Shown: piece after piece, positions 29,540 to 43,460 of the stretch
Layout of the letters: every line of letters begins with the position of its first letter
Position numbering within the stretch: position 1 is the first letter of the stretch
Assembly (NCBI GenBank): GCA_030340625.1
Contig: JAOPHQ010002327.1
Span: 20,001 to 84,000, forward strand
DNA length: 64,000 nucleotides
Reading direction: 5' to 3'
Source of the DNA: Merluccius polli
Lineage: Eukaryota; Chordata; Actinopteri; Gadiformes; Merlucciidae
Made by a program: the position numbers and the translations under genes
The notes under the pieces: model-generated
Databases searched by the model: none
Told to the model about the DNA's origin: nothing
What the model saw: the letters and a program-made list of their open reading frames with translations, nothing else

Positions 29540-29930
29540 GTTGCACGCAGGCGCGCAGATAGCACGGGGGACGGGGGGGACATGTCCCCCCCAGTTTTTA
29601 TATGCCTCTGAGTTAGATCCGATCCGTCCCCCGCCGAGAGAGTTAGGCCCAATGCCCACTGCACGCGAATGATCCGCGTGCAATCGCGCCGCCTCGCGAA
29701 CTCGGCCGCTTAGGGGCCGTGTTGACTAGTTGATTAGCGGATCACCAGGCTAGCTCCCGGCGGCCGCATTGTGGTGATGAATCAGAAGGGTCGACGTCGC
29801 GGCCCGCGCCCACGTGCTGTTTGCTGACTGGTGACCGCGTGGATTCGCGCCGCTCGTATTTGCAGAATATGCGCTATTTCTGCTCTGTTTGCCGCTTCCC
29901 ATTATTGTAGCACAGAGCAGAAATAGCGCC

Positions 29931-29961
<31 letters not shown>

Positions 29962-30610
29962 CCTCTCCCCCCTACTGCCCGGACTTTAGCCGAGAGCGCG
30001 GTGCGGCAAGCGCGGTGCAGCGTGTTGAGTTGTGCTCCGAGGAAGAAGGCCGCCGACACAGGAATCGCTTATAACTCACTTTATTTGTTTAGGTTTAGTT
30101 ATCTTAATCTACCAAGCATGTGGAGAAGTAAATGTAAATGCCACGCGTGGAGAGCCCGCTAAGCTTTGCCTCTGTGTTGATGCGCTGCCTAGGGAGCCGG
30201 CGACTTCCGCCGGAAATCTCTGCGCAGGAGGCGTGGCCTCCATGACGCACAATGGCTAGCGTTGAGCGCCGCCTCCAGTGTATTATGTTTGCTGCCATCA
30301 TGTGTTGAAGTGCAGTTACTACAACCTGGATATTTATTTCTACTCCTGGCTATGTGTAGTTATTATAGCTTGCTGTATATGGAGAAAATTTAGATCAGTA
30401 TTGCGCAACAATCGGGAGATGGGAGCCAGCCCCCCCCGAATATTGTTGGGTATTTCGCACACTGCAATTAACCCATAGGCTATTACAATAGTAAGCATTT
30501 GAGCACTAGTAAATGGCCAAGTTACACAAAAATGATGTTCAGTTGAAATTATTTTCTGGCAGCTTCGTCCCCCCCAGTTCAAAAATCCCATCTGCGCCCC
30601 TGGTTGCACG
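29540..30610. mobile_element. Nonautonomous hAT-type transposon with 8-bp target duplication
   Basis: The element proper is 29548-30602. The flanking octamer GTTGCACG is duplicated exactly (29540-29547 and 30603-30610). Termini CAGGCGCGCAGAT (left) and ATCTGCGCCCCTG (right) are inverted with one mismatch. CAG ends with 8-bp duplications are the hAT signature. The subterminal regions share GGGGGGAC/CCCCCAGTT motifs. The 1055-bp interior has no transposase; it has a GC-rich part, a (CT)n tract and a 17-bp perfect inverted repeat at 29871-29887 and 29913-29929. Intact ends and duplication point to a fairly recent insertion. Confidence 0.85.
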
Positions 30611-30638
30611 ACATTATTATGTGTGGACATTTGTACTT

Positions 30639-30681
30639 TTTTTTTTTTTTTTGAGGGGGGGGGGGGGGGGGGGGGGGGGGT
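30639..30681. repeat. Poly(T) to poly(G) run
   Basis: About 17 T, then GA, then about 25 G, just 28 bp beyond the hAT target duplication. Confidence 0.95.
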
Positions 30682-30689
30682 GGACAATA

Positions 30690-31595
30690 CACAATTTCGA
30701 TATCAACACTTTTGTTTTTTTCTTTCTTCAAGCTTTTGCAGTGCAAACAACAAACCCACAATGGTTGTTTTGTGGTGAATATAAAGGGCCCACAAGAATA
30801 GGGGGATAATGATGGACGTGGAGCAGGAGACAAGGAAACTGACCCATTCTTGTTCAAACAAATGAACCAGGGAGCCTCCTGGGGTTCATTCCCACTGTAT
30901 TCGCACAGGTAATAATAGAGCAGTGCTGTGTTTATATTCAATGAAAACAAACCACGGTGTCAAGAAAACACACATTTGATTAAGTGGGACTTAGGGCCAC
31001 TTTGAAAATACAGTTCTTGAATTATTGAATGAACGTAACTCAATCAGTTACCCGAATCCCACTGCTCAGGGAATGCGTTGTTTTGCCGAAACTAATAATA
31101 TTTGGCCGTGTGAAAACTTGGCAGGTAAAAATAGGGAATTAACGATGAATGAATGAATGACAAAGTAGGCCTATGTAACATAATCAAATCAAGCAGGTAG
31201 GATAGTTAATACAGAGACATCTCGTAGGAGATATGGTTAGAAGATGATTAGGTTGCAGTAGTGATCCCAGGCTATTTTCATTGCACAGGTTGTACAATGA
31301 AAACAGGTTATTAATGAGCAGGTCGGGTCTCGATATGCTATGTCAACGACAGTCCCCTAGAAACACAATCCTCCCGGTTGTCATCTTAATCATAACACTA
31401 AGGCCTACCTTTAATAACAATACTATTACTTAGTATTAGTTTTGTACTGTCCCTGGCGAGCGGTAGAGCTAAACACAGGGAGACGATATGTTGTGCGCGG
31501 CGAGGCGAGGTCGTGGCGTCACTGCCACCGACTCTGAAAGGCGGTTGGTTCTCGGGTCACAATGGAAAAAAAACATCTCCGCCGTCGAGGTCACG

Positions 31596-31642
<47 letters not shown>

Positions 31643-31930
31643 GTATTGTAGTCACACTATGACAGGCTATGGGCCAATCATTGTTCCTCTACAGACAGAC
31701 AGCCAGCCAGCCGCAGCTCGGCTCTCAGGAGCGGCTAGCCGATGCCAGAGAAATCAGACTCATGGACTCTGTGATCGCCGATCATCCATTATGCATGGGG
31801 CCACGGGGCCTCGCAGGATGCGCCGCGTCAGCGCTATTGTGTCTTGAAGGCCCGGAGAGGGGCCCACGAGACTGGGGGTCCATTCACAAAAAACGTGGCC
31901 CATGAAGTCATTCAGCTTTCTGATGGCAGG
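30690..31930. other. Intergenic, no gene seen
   Basis: Unique-looking DNA. A (GT)n tract at 31603-31640 is the only repeat of note. The ORF at 31488-31847 runs through it and has no recognisable domain. Confidence 0.5.
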
Positions 31931-31934
31931 CTGG

Positions 31935-32172
31935 TGGGAGAGAGGAGGAGAGGGTCAGGAGGAGGAGGAGGAGGAGGAGGAGGAGGAGGAGGAGAGGGGA
32001 AGGAGAGGAGGATGAGGTGAGGGGAAGGAGAGGATGAGGAGGAGAGGAGGAGAGGGAAGGAGGAGAGGAGGATGAGGAGGATGAGGAGAGGAGAGGAGGA
32101 GGAGGACAAAGAGGAGAAGTAAAATAGGTGGGAGGAGAGGAGGAGGAGGAGGAGAGGATAAGGAGGAGAGGG
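31935..32172. repeat. GGA-rich purine minisatellite
   Basis: GAGGAGGAGAGGAGG-type units with strong strand asymmetry (almost no pyrimidines on the plus strand). ORFs through it are S/P/L-rich artefacts. Confidence 0.9.
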
Positions 32173-32204
32173 ACACTTAGAAGACCCATAGGCGGCCGAT
32201 AAAA

Positions 32205-33220
<1,016 letters not shown>

Positions 33221-33439
33221 ACACAACAACATATCGTTACAGTAAAGTTTTGACCTCAGAAACAGGATGTTTGGTACTCCTTACAATCGTAAAAGTGTAT
33301 TTAATACGTGTGTTTATTTGTCTCACATGTGTACCCTGCAGCTCATGTCCTTTACAAGGTAAGTACACAAGGTCTCAATTTACATTTCACGTGACTTTTT
33401 CCAGCAAGCTAAGATAACTCTCAACATATGTTACATTAT

Positions 33440-33524
33440 GTATTAAGTAGCACATTAACAACAACTATAAAAGGCCTATAGGTTATAGGCCTTTTATAGT
33501 TGTTGTCAATGTGCTACTTAATAC
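33440..33524. repeat. Near-perfect palindrome: 41-bp arms, 3-bp spacer
   Basis: Arms 33440-33480 and 33484-33524 are reverse complements with a single mismatch around the 3-base spacer GGT. It would form a long hairpin in DNA or RNA. It could be a fold-back MITE or an inverted duplication. Confidence 0.9.
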
Positions 33525-34570
33525 AAGTCCAGACCAGAGTGTTAATCATTATTCACATTTATTTCTATATATCATTTGTCCTAGTGGTTGAAGACAAAAC
33601 AACAATCTCTATAGATAATTATTATTATATTACTCTTATTAAAACATTAGTTTTAGTAAAACAGAATAAAACAAATATAAAAACATGACATGTCAGAAGG
33701 GAATCTAAGACAAAATAATGTCAAAGGTATAAAACTGCGTGAACAAATGTTTTCTGGAAGAAATACAGCTGTCAAAGCTTCTGAAAATGGCGCCCTTTGT
33801 GTTTGCTCATGCTGATGTGAGAAAGTCAAGCTGTTGCTCTGAATGTTTGTTCTGCAGCCTAAAGTACATCGACATAAATCGCCTGAAAATCAGGTCGGGG
33901 GGGGGGGGGAGAGGTACCTGATGACGTCCGTCTGTGTTGGTCCGATCTAATCTACGTCATCACTAGCGTTTGATGTCTTTAGGAATACATCTTCACATAT
34001 CTAAACTTGTCCAAACCTGCCAGATATCCATGATGCTGTAGATTTGAGGGTATGACTCACACACCTCCAACTGAATCCCAACTGTATATGCGCCCCATGT
34101 GATTCCTGCGGTACATCCATTGTGGAGAGGCTGTGTGTGTCTAAAATATTATGCACCAAGAATACAGAATGGACGTATTTGAATGACTATCTCTACCGGG
34201 ATGCTTAACGCCAGCTTTGTGTCACGCTTTGTTTAAAATAAAACACAGATGAGTTATTTCCTTTAAAACTCCATAACTCATTAACTTACTCAGGTTATCT
34301 TGAAGTGACAACGGTTTTGCTGTTCAACGTTTTTTTTTTAACCGAGGATAAACCCACGAGCCAAACTCCGCATCACTAGTCATCACTCACTTGCTAAAGC
34401 TGTGTGACACTATTTTATTAAACAAATAGAAAAAGAGCTCCTGCTAAAAGAAATACAGTGAATAAATACTGGAAAGGCATCCATAGAGAAGAAGAATTTG
34501 AGTTTTTGATTTCAATCTGTCACATTCAAATGTTTTCATTTTAAAGTCCAACTTCAACTTAAAAGTGTCA
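33525..34570. other. Intergenic, AT-rich
   Basis: No gene seen. A G run of 12 lies at 33898-33909. Confidence 0.5.
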
Positions 34571-34575
34571 AAGTT

Positions 34576-34708
34576 TGTGTGGAGTGTGTGTGTGGAGTGT
34601 TTGTGTGGAGTGTGTGTGTGTGGATTGTGTGTGTGTGGAGTGTGTGTGTGGAGTGTGTGTGTGTGGAGTGTGTTTGTGTGGAGTGTGTGTGTGTGGAGTG
34701 TGTGTGGT
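34576..34708. repeat. GTGTGTGTGGA repeat
   Basis: (GT)n interrupted by GGA about every 12-18 bp. It merges into the inverted-repeat element at 34701. Confidence 0.85.
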
Positions 34709-34824
34709 TGACAGCTGGTTTACAGCAGCCTCACCTGGCCTGAGTCAGACCGACTAGACTCTGGGGCCGGGTGGGACTGCAGAGCAATCAGCACCCAGGA
34801 TAATCCAGCTATCAACACACACAC
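34701..34824. mobile_element. Dispersed inverted-repeat element, copy A
   Basis: Left arm GTGTGGTTGACAGCTGG, right arm CCAGCTATCAACACACAC (inverted). Inner landmarks are CAGCAGCCTCACCTGGCC and GACTAGACTCTGG. Related copies lie at 40008, 47245 and 47381. Confidence 0.7.
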
Positions 34825-35025
34825 TTAGGGGAGAGCCACTGTCATGACAGCACATTTCATCTGCTCGGCGGTGTGTGGCACAGGATTATTATATTCATTA
34901 CGGTTGGCATGGGGTGTGGGATAGGAATTCATTATTTATAATAATTTATAACAAAAGACTCATTAAACTATAAGACTGATTTGTCAGTTTTAAGGAATAC
35001 AAGTACCTACATGTCGGATTAAATA

Positions 35026-35520
<495 letters not shown>

Positions 35521-35539
35521 AGACAGACACAGAGACAGA

Positions 35540-35664
35540 ATGTTGTCAGGATGTTGTTAACGTTCACCTCTACAGTCCGTGTGGCAACAGTTAGGACCGC
35601 TCTCACCCTGAGATGGAGAACGCCATAAACCTGCTGGAAGCCCACTGCAGCAGCACCCCATGTG

Positions 35665-35696
<32 letters not shown>

Positions 35697-38600
35697 ATCC
35701 TGACCTTGGATCTTTGCCTGCGAAGGCAAGATGTGGTCACTGCAGGACACGCAATGAACCTGGCTCAGACCCTCAGACCCCCCAGACCCCAGACCCCTGT
35801 CCTCTCCAGATGTGGAGACTTTTTCTTTCAGCACTTTCCTGCTATTATGTTTTGAGTCTCTCTATTCTGACTGTTGCTTATGCTGTGACGGCGCCAAATA
35901 TACAAACGAGTCGAACTCTCGGCCGCCAACGTAGACAGACAAACAGACCGTGAGGGACCGAGCGCCAGAAAACCAGGAACGCAGGTAGAATTAACAAAAG
36001 GGGTTATATTTCATACAACTTATACATTACACGTGGTGTGGAGACAAATAACCAAAATCTGAGGTCAAAACAACAATGAATGAAAGCACGCAACTTAAAT
36101 CATACTGGCAGACTAACAAACAGGAACTGAAACTAAAAGGTGACCTTCCACAATAAAGGCAAAGGAGACTATATACTAAATTGGTGAAACTAAATGACAC
36201 ACGAGGGGAGGAATGTATCTATTATTAATATTAGTATAATATGCATTTATTCTATTAACTATAACTATTAAAGATACGGTTCTTACACATGGGGTGGTAT
36301 AGTAAAATAAATAGACTCTTCCAATCAGTCCAAAACCACACCTGTATCTCAACCCAACACACACACACACACACACACACAGATACGGCTGGTATGATAT
36401 ATAAAATGTATAATTCTTTGTTGTTGCTCTGTTTTTATCTCAGCAACGTGTACGGGCTCGCGTCCCGTCCCGGTCGCAAATTCCACCGGTCAGAGGCTGA
36501 GCACGCGAGCCTACACACTTGTAGTTGTTTGACGCTACATAAAAGTGTAGCCGAGAGACACGGCCCTCTACTATCACCCCACACAGTATCGCCGAAGCAT
36601 CAGGTGGAAACGTCGTCTGGGAATTTCTGTCTGGCCACCGTAAAGCTGAAACAAGTCTACTTTCTGAATTTATGAGACTTGAAGTTCAACATGTTTCTCA
36701 ATTTTAATGTTTCAGGCAGGAAATGTGAGAGTTTTCTAGGAACGGCTCTTGACACAAACACGTCATTTTGACTGTTGTTGTTGAGTTGGTTAAACTGTGT
36801 ATTGTTGACACTTTAGTTGTTTAATGAGCCCTGACTCATGAGCCCCGATGTAACCTTAGTTAATGTGCACATTACATTTGTGGGTTATTTTAATTACTTT
36901 AGTTTACTGTAATTTATGTTGTAATAAATTCATACACTTTTTGATTCCTATCCTATCCTTCACTCTGTCATATCTGGCTGCTGGTGGAACGACAAAGAAA
37001 TTTGTTTGTCACGCCAAAGTTGGTCTGCACACCGAGGTTGTTCAGTCTCACTTGTGGGGTGGACTTGGATAGCTGAACGAAGACAAGTCTGTGGTGTTGT
37101 CTCTCACGGCTGTGACCTCATGGCTTTTATAAAATGTGATTATGGGATCAAGATCCGAGTCCAAAGTTGTACAATACTAGTAACCGTTACTGCGTGCCTC
37201 TGTCTGAAAACTCGGGCTGGACTGTCCTCAGGGTTTGTCAAAACATAGCAACTCAGCCAGCAGACTGTGAGCTGATGAGACGAGATATTTGCGTTCATGC
37301 TTGGTTTCCAAGTAATAAAGCACTTAGAGATGTTTACCATTTACCAACACTTTCACAGCCCCTCATCCAAAACGGACACACCTCTCTGGATTGACAGCTG
37401 GATGAACCCAACAGATAATTACAGTTGGAAAGCATCACATGAGCTATAGGGGTGGCTGCTGCTGACGATACTGCGCAGCTGTAATCAGCCCCTGACTTCC
37501 CCTGTTGTTCACAGCACAGGAACATCGGAGATGAGGAGGTTTGTGGTTCTCGTCTCAAGGATGAATTCTGACAGCCTTGGGATGAGATGGATGTCGTGGA
37601 CATCATCCTCACGGGATGGTGCGGATACTTGAGGATGTCGTTCAGGAAGCTCTGCAGGACATCCTGAAGGACGCTGCCCACTGGCCTTGTTTACGACAGA
37701 CCCCTGAAACTTCCCTTTCACCGCATAAGGGATGGCCTATAAAGCTGTTGACTTCAGCCAGCGGTTCATCCCATCATGCACCTTGGTGGGCTCAGACTAC
37801 ACCAACACCAGCCCCACCAGGAATTGACCAATTCCAAGAAAGTCCTGACCGAGAAATTTGATAAGGTACTAAAAAGTATTTTATGGTCTTTCTCCGAATG
37901 GATACAGACTGGGGTGTCGCTGGGTAGTTGTTTTTTGTCACCACTATCCCAAATATCTCCCGAAAACAGCAAACAAATCTTCGAATCAGTGAAATCAGTT
38001 TCCCGACATAGAACTGATAAGAGTTTAGCAAAACCGTCATCGTTTTTGGCCCGACCTGACATCGTCCCGACCGTCTTGTCCTCAGTAGACGACGTTGGGT
38101 CTGTCTACACGTGGCAGTCGGGGCGTCCAGCCTGCAGCCATGTGGTTCGCATGAATGTCTCTGAGAGAGCGGCCGTCGCATCAGTCACGGGTTCCGCGCT
38201 GGCTTTCAAGCGCATATCTGTCCCAGCCGGGAGGCGAGGCGTCCTGCCCGTCCATGCATACCGTCGGGGCCATCTTGATGAGCGTGTTGGGGGTGATCTG
38301 TACCATATGTGCTACTAACAGCTTGTTGATATTACCCTGGTCACTGGACTTAATACTGGGAAGACATATGGCGAGGAGAACATGTATCCAGGACGTCACC
38401 CTCCTCGACTCCAATTGGACGGATGGACGGATGGATGGATATTTTCAGATTGTACGTATATGGTCATTTTTTATATGTGAGTGCCTCGACCAGGCACAGG
38501 GAGCAACGAGCCAAACATGGATAAGATCAAGATTATAATGCTCCACAAAACAGAAGCGCAGTACAACCTAAAAAGAAATAAGCACACGTCAAAATAACTA

Positions 38601-40000
38601 TAAAGCACCAAGAACAATTAGTGCCAAGAGACAAGAATAAATGGCTTATTCAACACAATGGAGAAGAGGACCGTAATGAATCGAAAAATATAAATAAATT
38701 ATATTTATCGATAATAATAATATAATATTCATTGATTTACAAAGTTATGAATGGATGTGTTGTTGCTGCAGAGTCTGGGTCAATTCACGGTGAACTATTG
38801 AGCTTTTACTTTGAAGGAAGGCGGAGATAAGGGAGAAACTCAATACATAGTCCCCTTTGAGTTCCCACAAAAGGTTTTAATATTTGATGATTGGACAGCT
38901 GATAGGCCTCACGCCTGACATGTTCCAGCGTAGCGGAAAGGTTTGGAAAAACTCTGCGGTGACGAAGAGCACAACATTAAAGGTGAGGGTTCGGGTCAGG
39001 TTAAGGGGGCAGAGGCAGCTCACTGACGGCTGTGCAACATGAAGTTCAGAAAGGTAGTATCTGTCTAACTTCTGTCATCACTTACTCCTGGTGAGGGTCA
39101 TGACCTCACGGCTATGGGATTGAACCAGAGACAGGCTGACAAATGGGATATCTCCTTCATGTAAAAGATGGAAAAGACACGGCATGAGTTGAAGTGCCCC
39201 ATCTTTTCATGTACGGCATTAGTCTTGTTTTTTTCAGGATAGGCGTGTCGCATACATTAACCTGTCGTCCAGTCGCTGTCAAACGCACTCCGTGGTCATA
39301 AAACCGTCACCATCCCAGCCACGGAGTCATTATTTTCTTTACAAGCATTGTGAACAACACAAGCCGCTTTACACCTGCCAACAGAATTACAGAACCTGTT
39401 TAAAACCATCCTCTGCTGCCATTGGCTCCCGGCCAGGAACAGGAAGTGATTGCAGGAGAAGGTGGGAGTTCCCATGGTTCCTTGTCTCGTGTTTACACAA
39501 CAACAGTATGGCATGGGGCCCCGCGGTTCTGCGCTGGCAGGCGTGAACGCAGTCGAAGTGCTTAACCGATTTCAAACTGTGAGTCAAACCGACTTTTCCA
39601 GACAAACACACTGAGCCGGCGCTGCCTGGAGGAGCTCCCCTCAGGTCTCTTCAGCACTGTGTGTTTTTGGGATGGGTCACAATTATAATGATTATGTACT
39701 TAAACGCTACCGTGTGTGTGTTTGTTTTCCTGGCTGAGGTGTGAGTTATTTGTTGTCGGTTTATGTTAGACGAATGTTTTAATTGCGTTACAATTTTGAC
39801 TTCTTAACTGAAAAAATAATAATAAAAATAAAATTAAGTTAAGTATTAAATGTAGCAATTTAATTTAATTAAATTTTATACACATTTAATACAATACAAG
39901 CAACGTAGCTGGCACTACAAAAGACTTTCGGACCAAACTACACCTAAAAGTTGCTGAATGTAAAAATAACATCACGGCATAAAGGTTTTGTCCAAACCGC
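35540..40000. other. 4.4-kb intergenic block, no gene recognised
   Basis: Mostly unique-looking DNA with short (CA)n at 35666-35694 and 36357-36380. The GC-richer part 37600-38540 has overlapping ORFs on both strands (plus 37776-38318 and 38155-38538; minus 37766-38181), but none shows a domain I know. One contains a hydrophobic stretch (AILMSVLGVICTICATNSLL). Regulatory sequence for kit could lie here; nothing visible proves it. Confidence 0.45.
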
Positions 40001-40007
40001 ATTGTGG

Positions 40008-40144
40008 AGTGTGTGGTTGATGGCTGGTTTCAGCAGCCTTACCTGGCCGCCAGTCGGACTAATTAGACTCTGGCGTGAGGCTGCACACATGTGGTGCATG
40101 ACTAATCAAGGCACACAGGATAAACCAGCTATCACCACACACAC
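40008..40144. mobile_element. Dispersed inverted-repeat element, copy B
   Basis: GTGTGTGGTTGATGGCTGG at the left and CCAGCTATCACCACACACAC at the right, with CAGCAGCCTTACCTGGCC, GACTAATTAGACTCTGG and GGCACACAGGATAAA inside. The flank GAGAGCCA after the right arm is shared with copy A. Confidence 0.75.
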
Positions 40145-40204
40145 TCGGGCAGAGAGCCATGCATATGTCCATCTGCTCTGGCTGAAACATCTTGCCCTCC
40201 AATA

Positions 40205-40942
40205 ATAAGGAGCAGGTCGGGGTTAGACAGTGAATACAGAGACAGGTCATTAAGGAGCAGGTAGGGGTTAGACAGTGAATACAGATACAGGTCATTAAGG
40301 AGCAGGTAGGGGTTAGACAGTGAATACAGAGACAGGTCATTAAGGAGCAGGTAGGGGTTAGACAGTGAATACAGAGACAGGTCATTAAGGAGCAGGTAGG
40401 GGTTAGACAGTGAATACAGAGACAGGTCATTACGGAGCAGGTAGGGGTTAGGCAGTCAATACAGAGACATGTCATTAAGGAGCAGGTAGGGGTTAGACAG
40501 TGAATACAGAGACAGGTCATTAAGGAGCAGGTAGGGGTTAGACAGTGAATACAGAGACAGGTCATTAAGGAGCAGGTAGGGGTTAGACAGTGAATACAGA
40601 GACAGGTCATTAAGGAGCAGGTAGGGGTTAGACAGTGAATACAGAGACAGGTCATTAAGGAGCAGGTAGGGGTTAGACAGTGAGTACAGAGGCAGGTCAT
40701 TAAGGAGCAGGTAGGGGTTAGACAGTGAATACAGAGACATGTCATTAAGGAGCAGGGGTTAGACAGTGAGTACAGAGGCAGGTCATTAAGGAGCAGGTAG
40801 GGGTTAGACAGTGAATACAGAGACATGTCATTAAGGAGCAGGGGTTAGACAGTGAATACAGAGACAGGTCATTAAGGAGCAGGTAGGGGTTAGACAGTGA
40901 ATACAGAGACAGGTCATTAAGGAGCAGGTAGGGGTTAGACAG
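40205..40942. repeat. 45-bp minisatellite, about 16 copies
   Basis: Unit GGTCATTAAGGAGCAGGTAG plus GGGTTAGACAGTGAATACAGAGACA. Two copies lack the GTAGG segment. It is the reverse complement of the array at 50898-51236. The 45-bp period is divisible by 3, giving a 255-codon artefact ORF on the minus strand. Confidence 0.97.
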
Positions 40943-40944
40943 TC

Positions 40945-41780
40945 CCCAACCAGAACCCCTTCGTCGACCCCCTAAACCACCCCACCGTCGGCCCCCTCCT
41001 CCAGAGGTTGGTTGGTACTTCCTGCACAGCTTGACGCACAGGAAGTGGTGGTTACCCACAAACCAACGCATACTCTGCCCTTACCTCCCCCCCCTCACCT
41101 CACCCCAACACGTCGTTTAACTGATGAAAAGAATGACAACTTCTGAATAAAGAGGGTTTCTGTACAGCGTTGCTCCTGTGTAACCGACTATTCTGTCAGA
41201 AGGGTATTTGAAAGGTCCTTTATGTCTTCGACAAAATGGGTTACATGTAAATATTCACCCAAAGCAGTTCATATATCAATAACCCTTATTGATAAGTTAC
41301 TTTGTGATGATTTGTGTACAGCTCAGGGAACTGTACTCTTCACAATATATTAACCGCACCGTTCTGTCTTCTTACCGATATATCAACGACCCTTATCCAT
41401 AACACAGTAAACTATATTCATACCTATCTCTCCTATGTGAACCTACACCTAACTTCTCTTACATATGTATCTTACCCGCGTGTTTGCATGTACCACATTA
41501 TTAATACCTATATATTACTACATCTCACTTATTGTACGTATATATTACCACAGTAAACCTCACATTATTGTACCTGTATATTACGACAGTAAGCTCTTAT
41601 TGTACCGACGCACACATAAACAACTGTCTTCTGACCTCCAGGCCTCGTGTTTTTTTTCTCGTGGCTTTCAGCGAATTGAAAAAACAAGTAGTTTGAAATC
41701 AAACTGTCTGAAAGTGTCTGTAGGAAGAAGGTGACAAACTCGTCAAGGAAAAGTGCGACCACAAGCAGCGCTCTGGTGAA
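40945..41780. other. Intergenic, no gene seen
   Basis: AT-rich unique-looking DNA; ORFs here lack recognisable domains. Confidence 0.5.
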
Positions 41781-41789
41781 GCAACAGCG

Positions 41790-41821
<32 letters not shown>

Positions 41822-42019
41822 CACACACACACGCGCACACGCACGCGCACGCGAGCACACACACACACACACGCGCGCGCACACACACATGCACACACAC
41901 ACATGCACACACACACACACGCGTGCGCGACGACTATTCTCTGACACGTTCCTCTATATTTGTTGTCCCGCTCGGAGACATGCACATCCAATAGGGGGGG
42001 GGGGGGGGGGGGGGGGGGA
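41790..42019. repeat. (CA)n with CG steps, then poly(G)
   Basis: (CA)/(CG) alternating tract at 41790-41930 and a G run of about 25 at 41994-42019. Confidence 0.93.
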
Positions 42020-42129
42020 GACGTGTCTCTCTCTCTCCTACTTTATGAGTTCAATGAGTTATATATTTGCGGATTTTGGTTTTTCTTTCCCTGCCCTTTA
42101 GAGGGCTTAGGGGTTAGGAAGTATAAAGT

Positions 42130-42195
42130 GGGCCTGTGTATCCTTTTGAGACCGTGGAGCTGTGATTAAGGGCTGTACAGATGAAATGGACTTGA
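42130..42195 (+). mobile_element. Fish retroelement 3' tail
   Basis: GAGCTGTGATTAAGGGCTGT then ACAGATGAAATGGACTTGA, matching the tails near 16030 and 21715. Confidence 0.6.
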
Positions 42196-42762
42196 CTCTA
42201 AAATGTAATAATCGCCATAAATTTCTGCCCCCCTCCCGGTTGGCAGCCTCTGCGGGAGAGCAGATATTGAACATAATTCAGTGCAGAGGTGTTGTAAGCG
42301 AAGCAATACACACACGCTTAACGGTGATTTAGTGTTGTCTGTTGTCCTTCCTCTTTTATGGCCTTTGTGTGTGTGTGTGTGTGTGTGTGCGTGTGTGCGC
42401 GCGCATGTTTCTTGGCGTACGCATACGCGTGAGCCCTAATAGACGTGTTCTGGCGTAAACCTCAACCCCGTTTACGACGCTTATGACAAGCTAGAACCGG
42501 TAATGGTGCCGTGTTATTAGTGGCCGGGGGTATACAGGAGGCAGAAAAAAAACAAATATATAAATCCGAGTCACTCCGTCTTTCCTCCGTTTCTCTTGAA
42601 GCGCCGAGCGCCGCTGACGCACAACAACATTTTCATTCAAGCTCTCTGCGTCTGAATGGTGGGATTTCCTGCCGGTGTCTTATCACCGAGATCCTGAAAC
42701 AATGGCCTCAACCCACACACACACACACACATGGACACCCCCGGCCCCTCACTCCACACACA

Positions 42763-42768
42763 CAGAGA

Positions 42769-42848
<80 letters not shown>
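42763..42848. repeat. (GA)n microsatellite
   Basis: About 40 GA units with one GGG interruption. Confidence 0.95.
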
Positions 42849-42849
<1 letters not shown>

Positions 42850-43063
42850 GTCGCGGGCCAGATGTGTCCCACCATGCTGTGCGTCCCGTGCCAACGGTCT
42901 TGCGGCCCACTCGGAACGGGAAGCCGTGGAAATAATGACCAGGTCCATCATAAGGAAGTGACCCAGTGTTTGGTCTGGGGGACGGAGCTGTAAACACACA
43001 CAACAGATGCTGAAGAGTAAAAGGATGATTCAGTTCGGGTGCCAAGATAGTGGCTGCACCGGT

Positions 43064-43071
43064 TTCCCCCC

Positions 43072-43102
<31 letters not shown>

Positions 43103-43105
43103 ACA
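43064..43105. repeat. Poly(C) plus (CA)n
   Basis: C run of about 22 followed by (CA)n. Confidence 0.95.
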
Positions 43106-43364
43106 CCGCAAAACATGCTATCGTCACTCCTGACCCGGCCCATAAGCAAGGCAAGGGCACTACCAACTGACGTCGGTTCCCTGATGCCACTCGGCACGGG
43201 TTAAATGCACGAGAATTAATTTCCCCACGGGGATTAATTATTCATCAATTCATCTTCAGAGTTAGGGTTGGGTTCAGGGTGTGGGAGAAAGGATGTTTTA
43301 GTTTCGGTGTATCGTTCAAAAGGGTTAACTAGATTAAAAGATTGACAATATTTGTGTACATTTA

Positions 43365-43460
43365 GGGGGCAGGGTAGTTTAGCGGCTCGGGTGTTCAGAA
43401 AGGCTCTGGGTTCGATTCCCGGTGCCCACCTCCTTGAGCAAGATGCCCAACCCGCTGTTG
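43365..43460 (+). mobile_element. tRNA-derived SINE
   Basis: GGCAGGGTAGTTTAGCGGCT, GGCTCTGGGTTCGATTCCCG (box B-like) and CTTGAGCAAGATGCCCAACC. Confidence 0.7.

Noticed and set aside
37616..38538. Overlapping ORFs in a GC-richer intergenic patch, one with a hydrophobic stretch
   Set aside because: No family similarity that I can name, ORFs on both strands overlap, and no convincing splice structure; left as unexplained DNA.
40059..40826. 255-codon minus-strand ORF with a 15-residue repeat (TCLCIHCLTPTCSLM)
   Set aside because: It is generated by the 45-bp minisatellite derived from a SINE.
40205..40942. CRISPR-like regular array
   Set aside because: Units are directly adjacent without unique spacers and the genome is vertebrate; it is a minisatellite.
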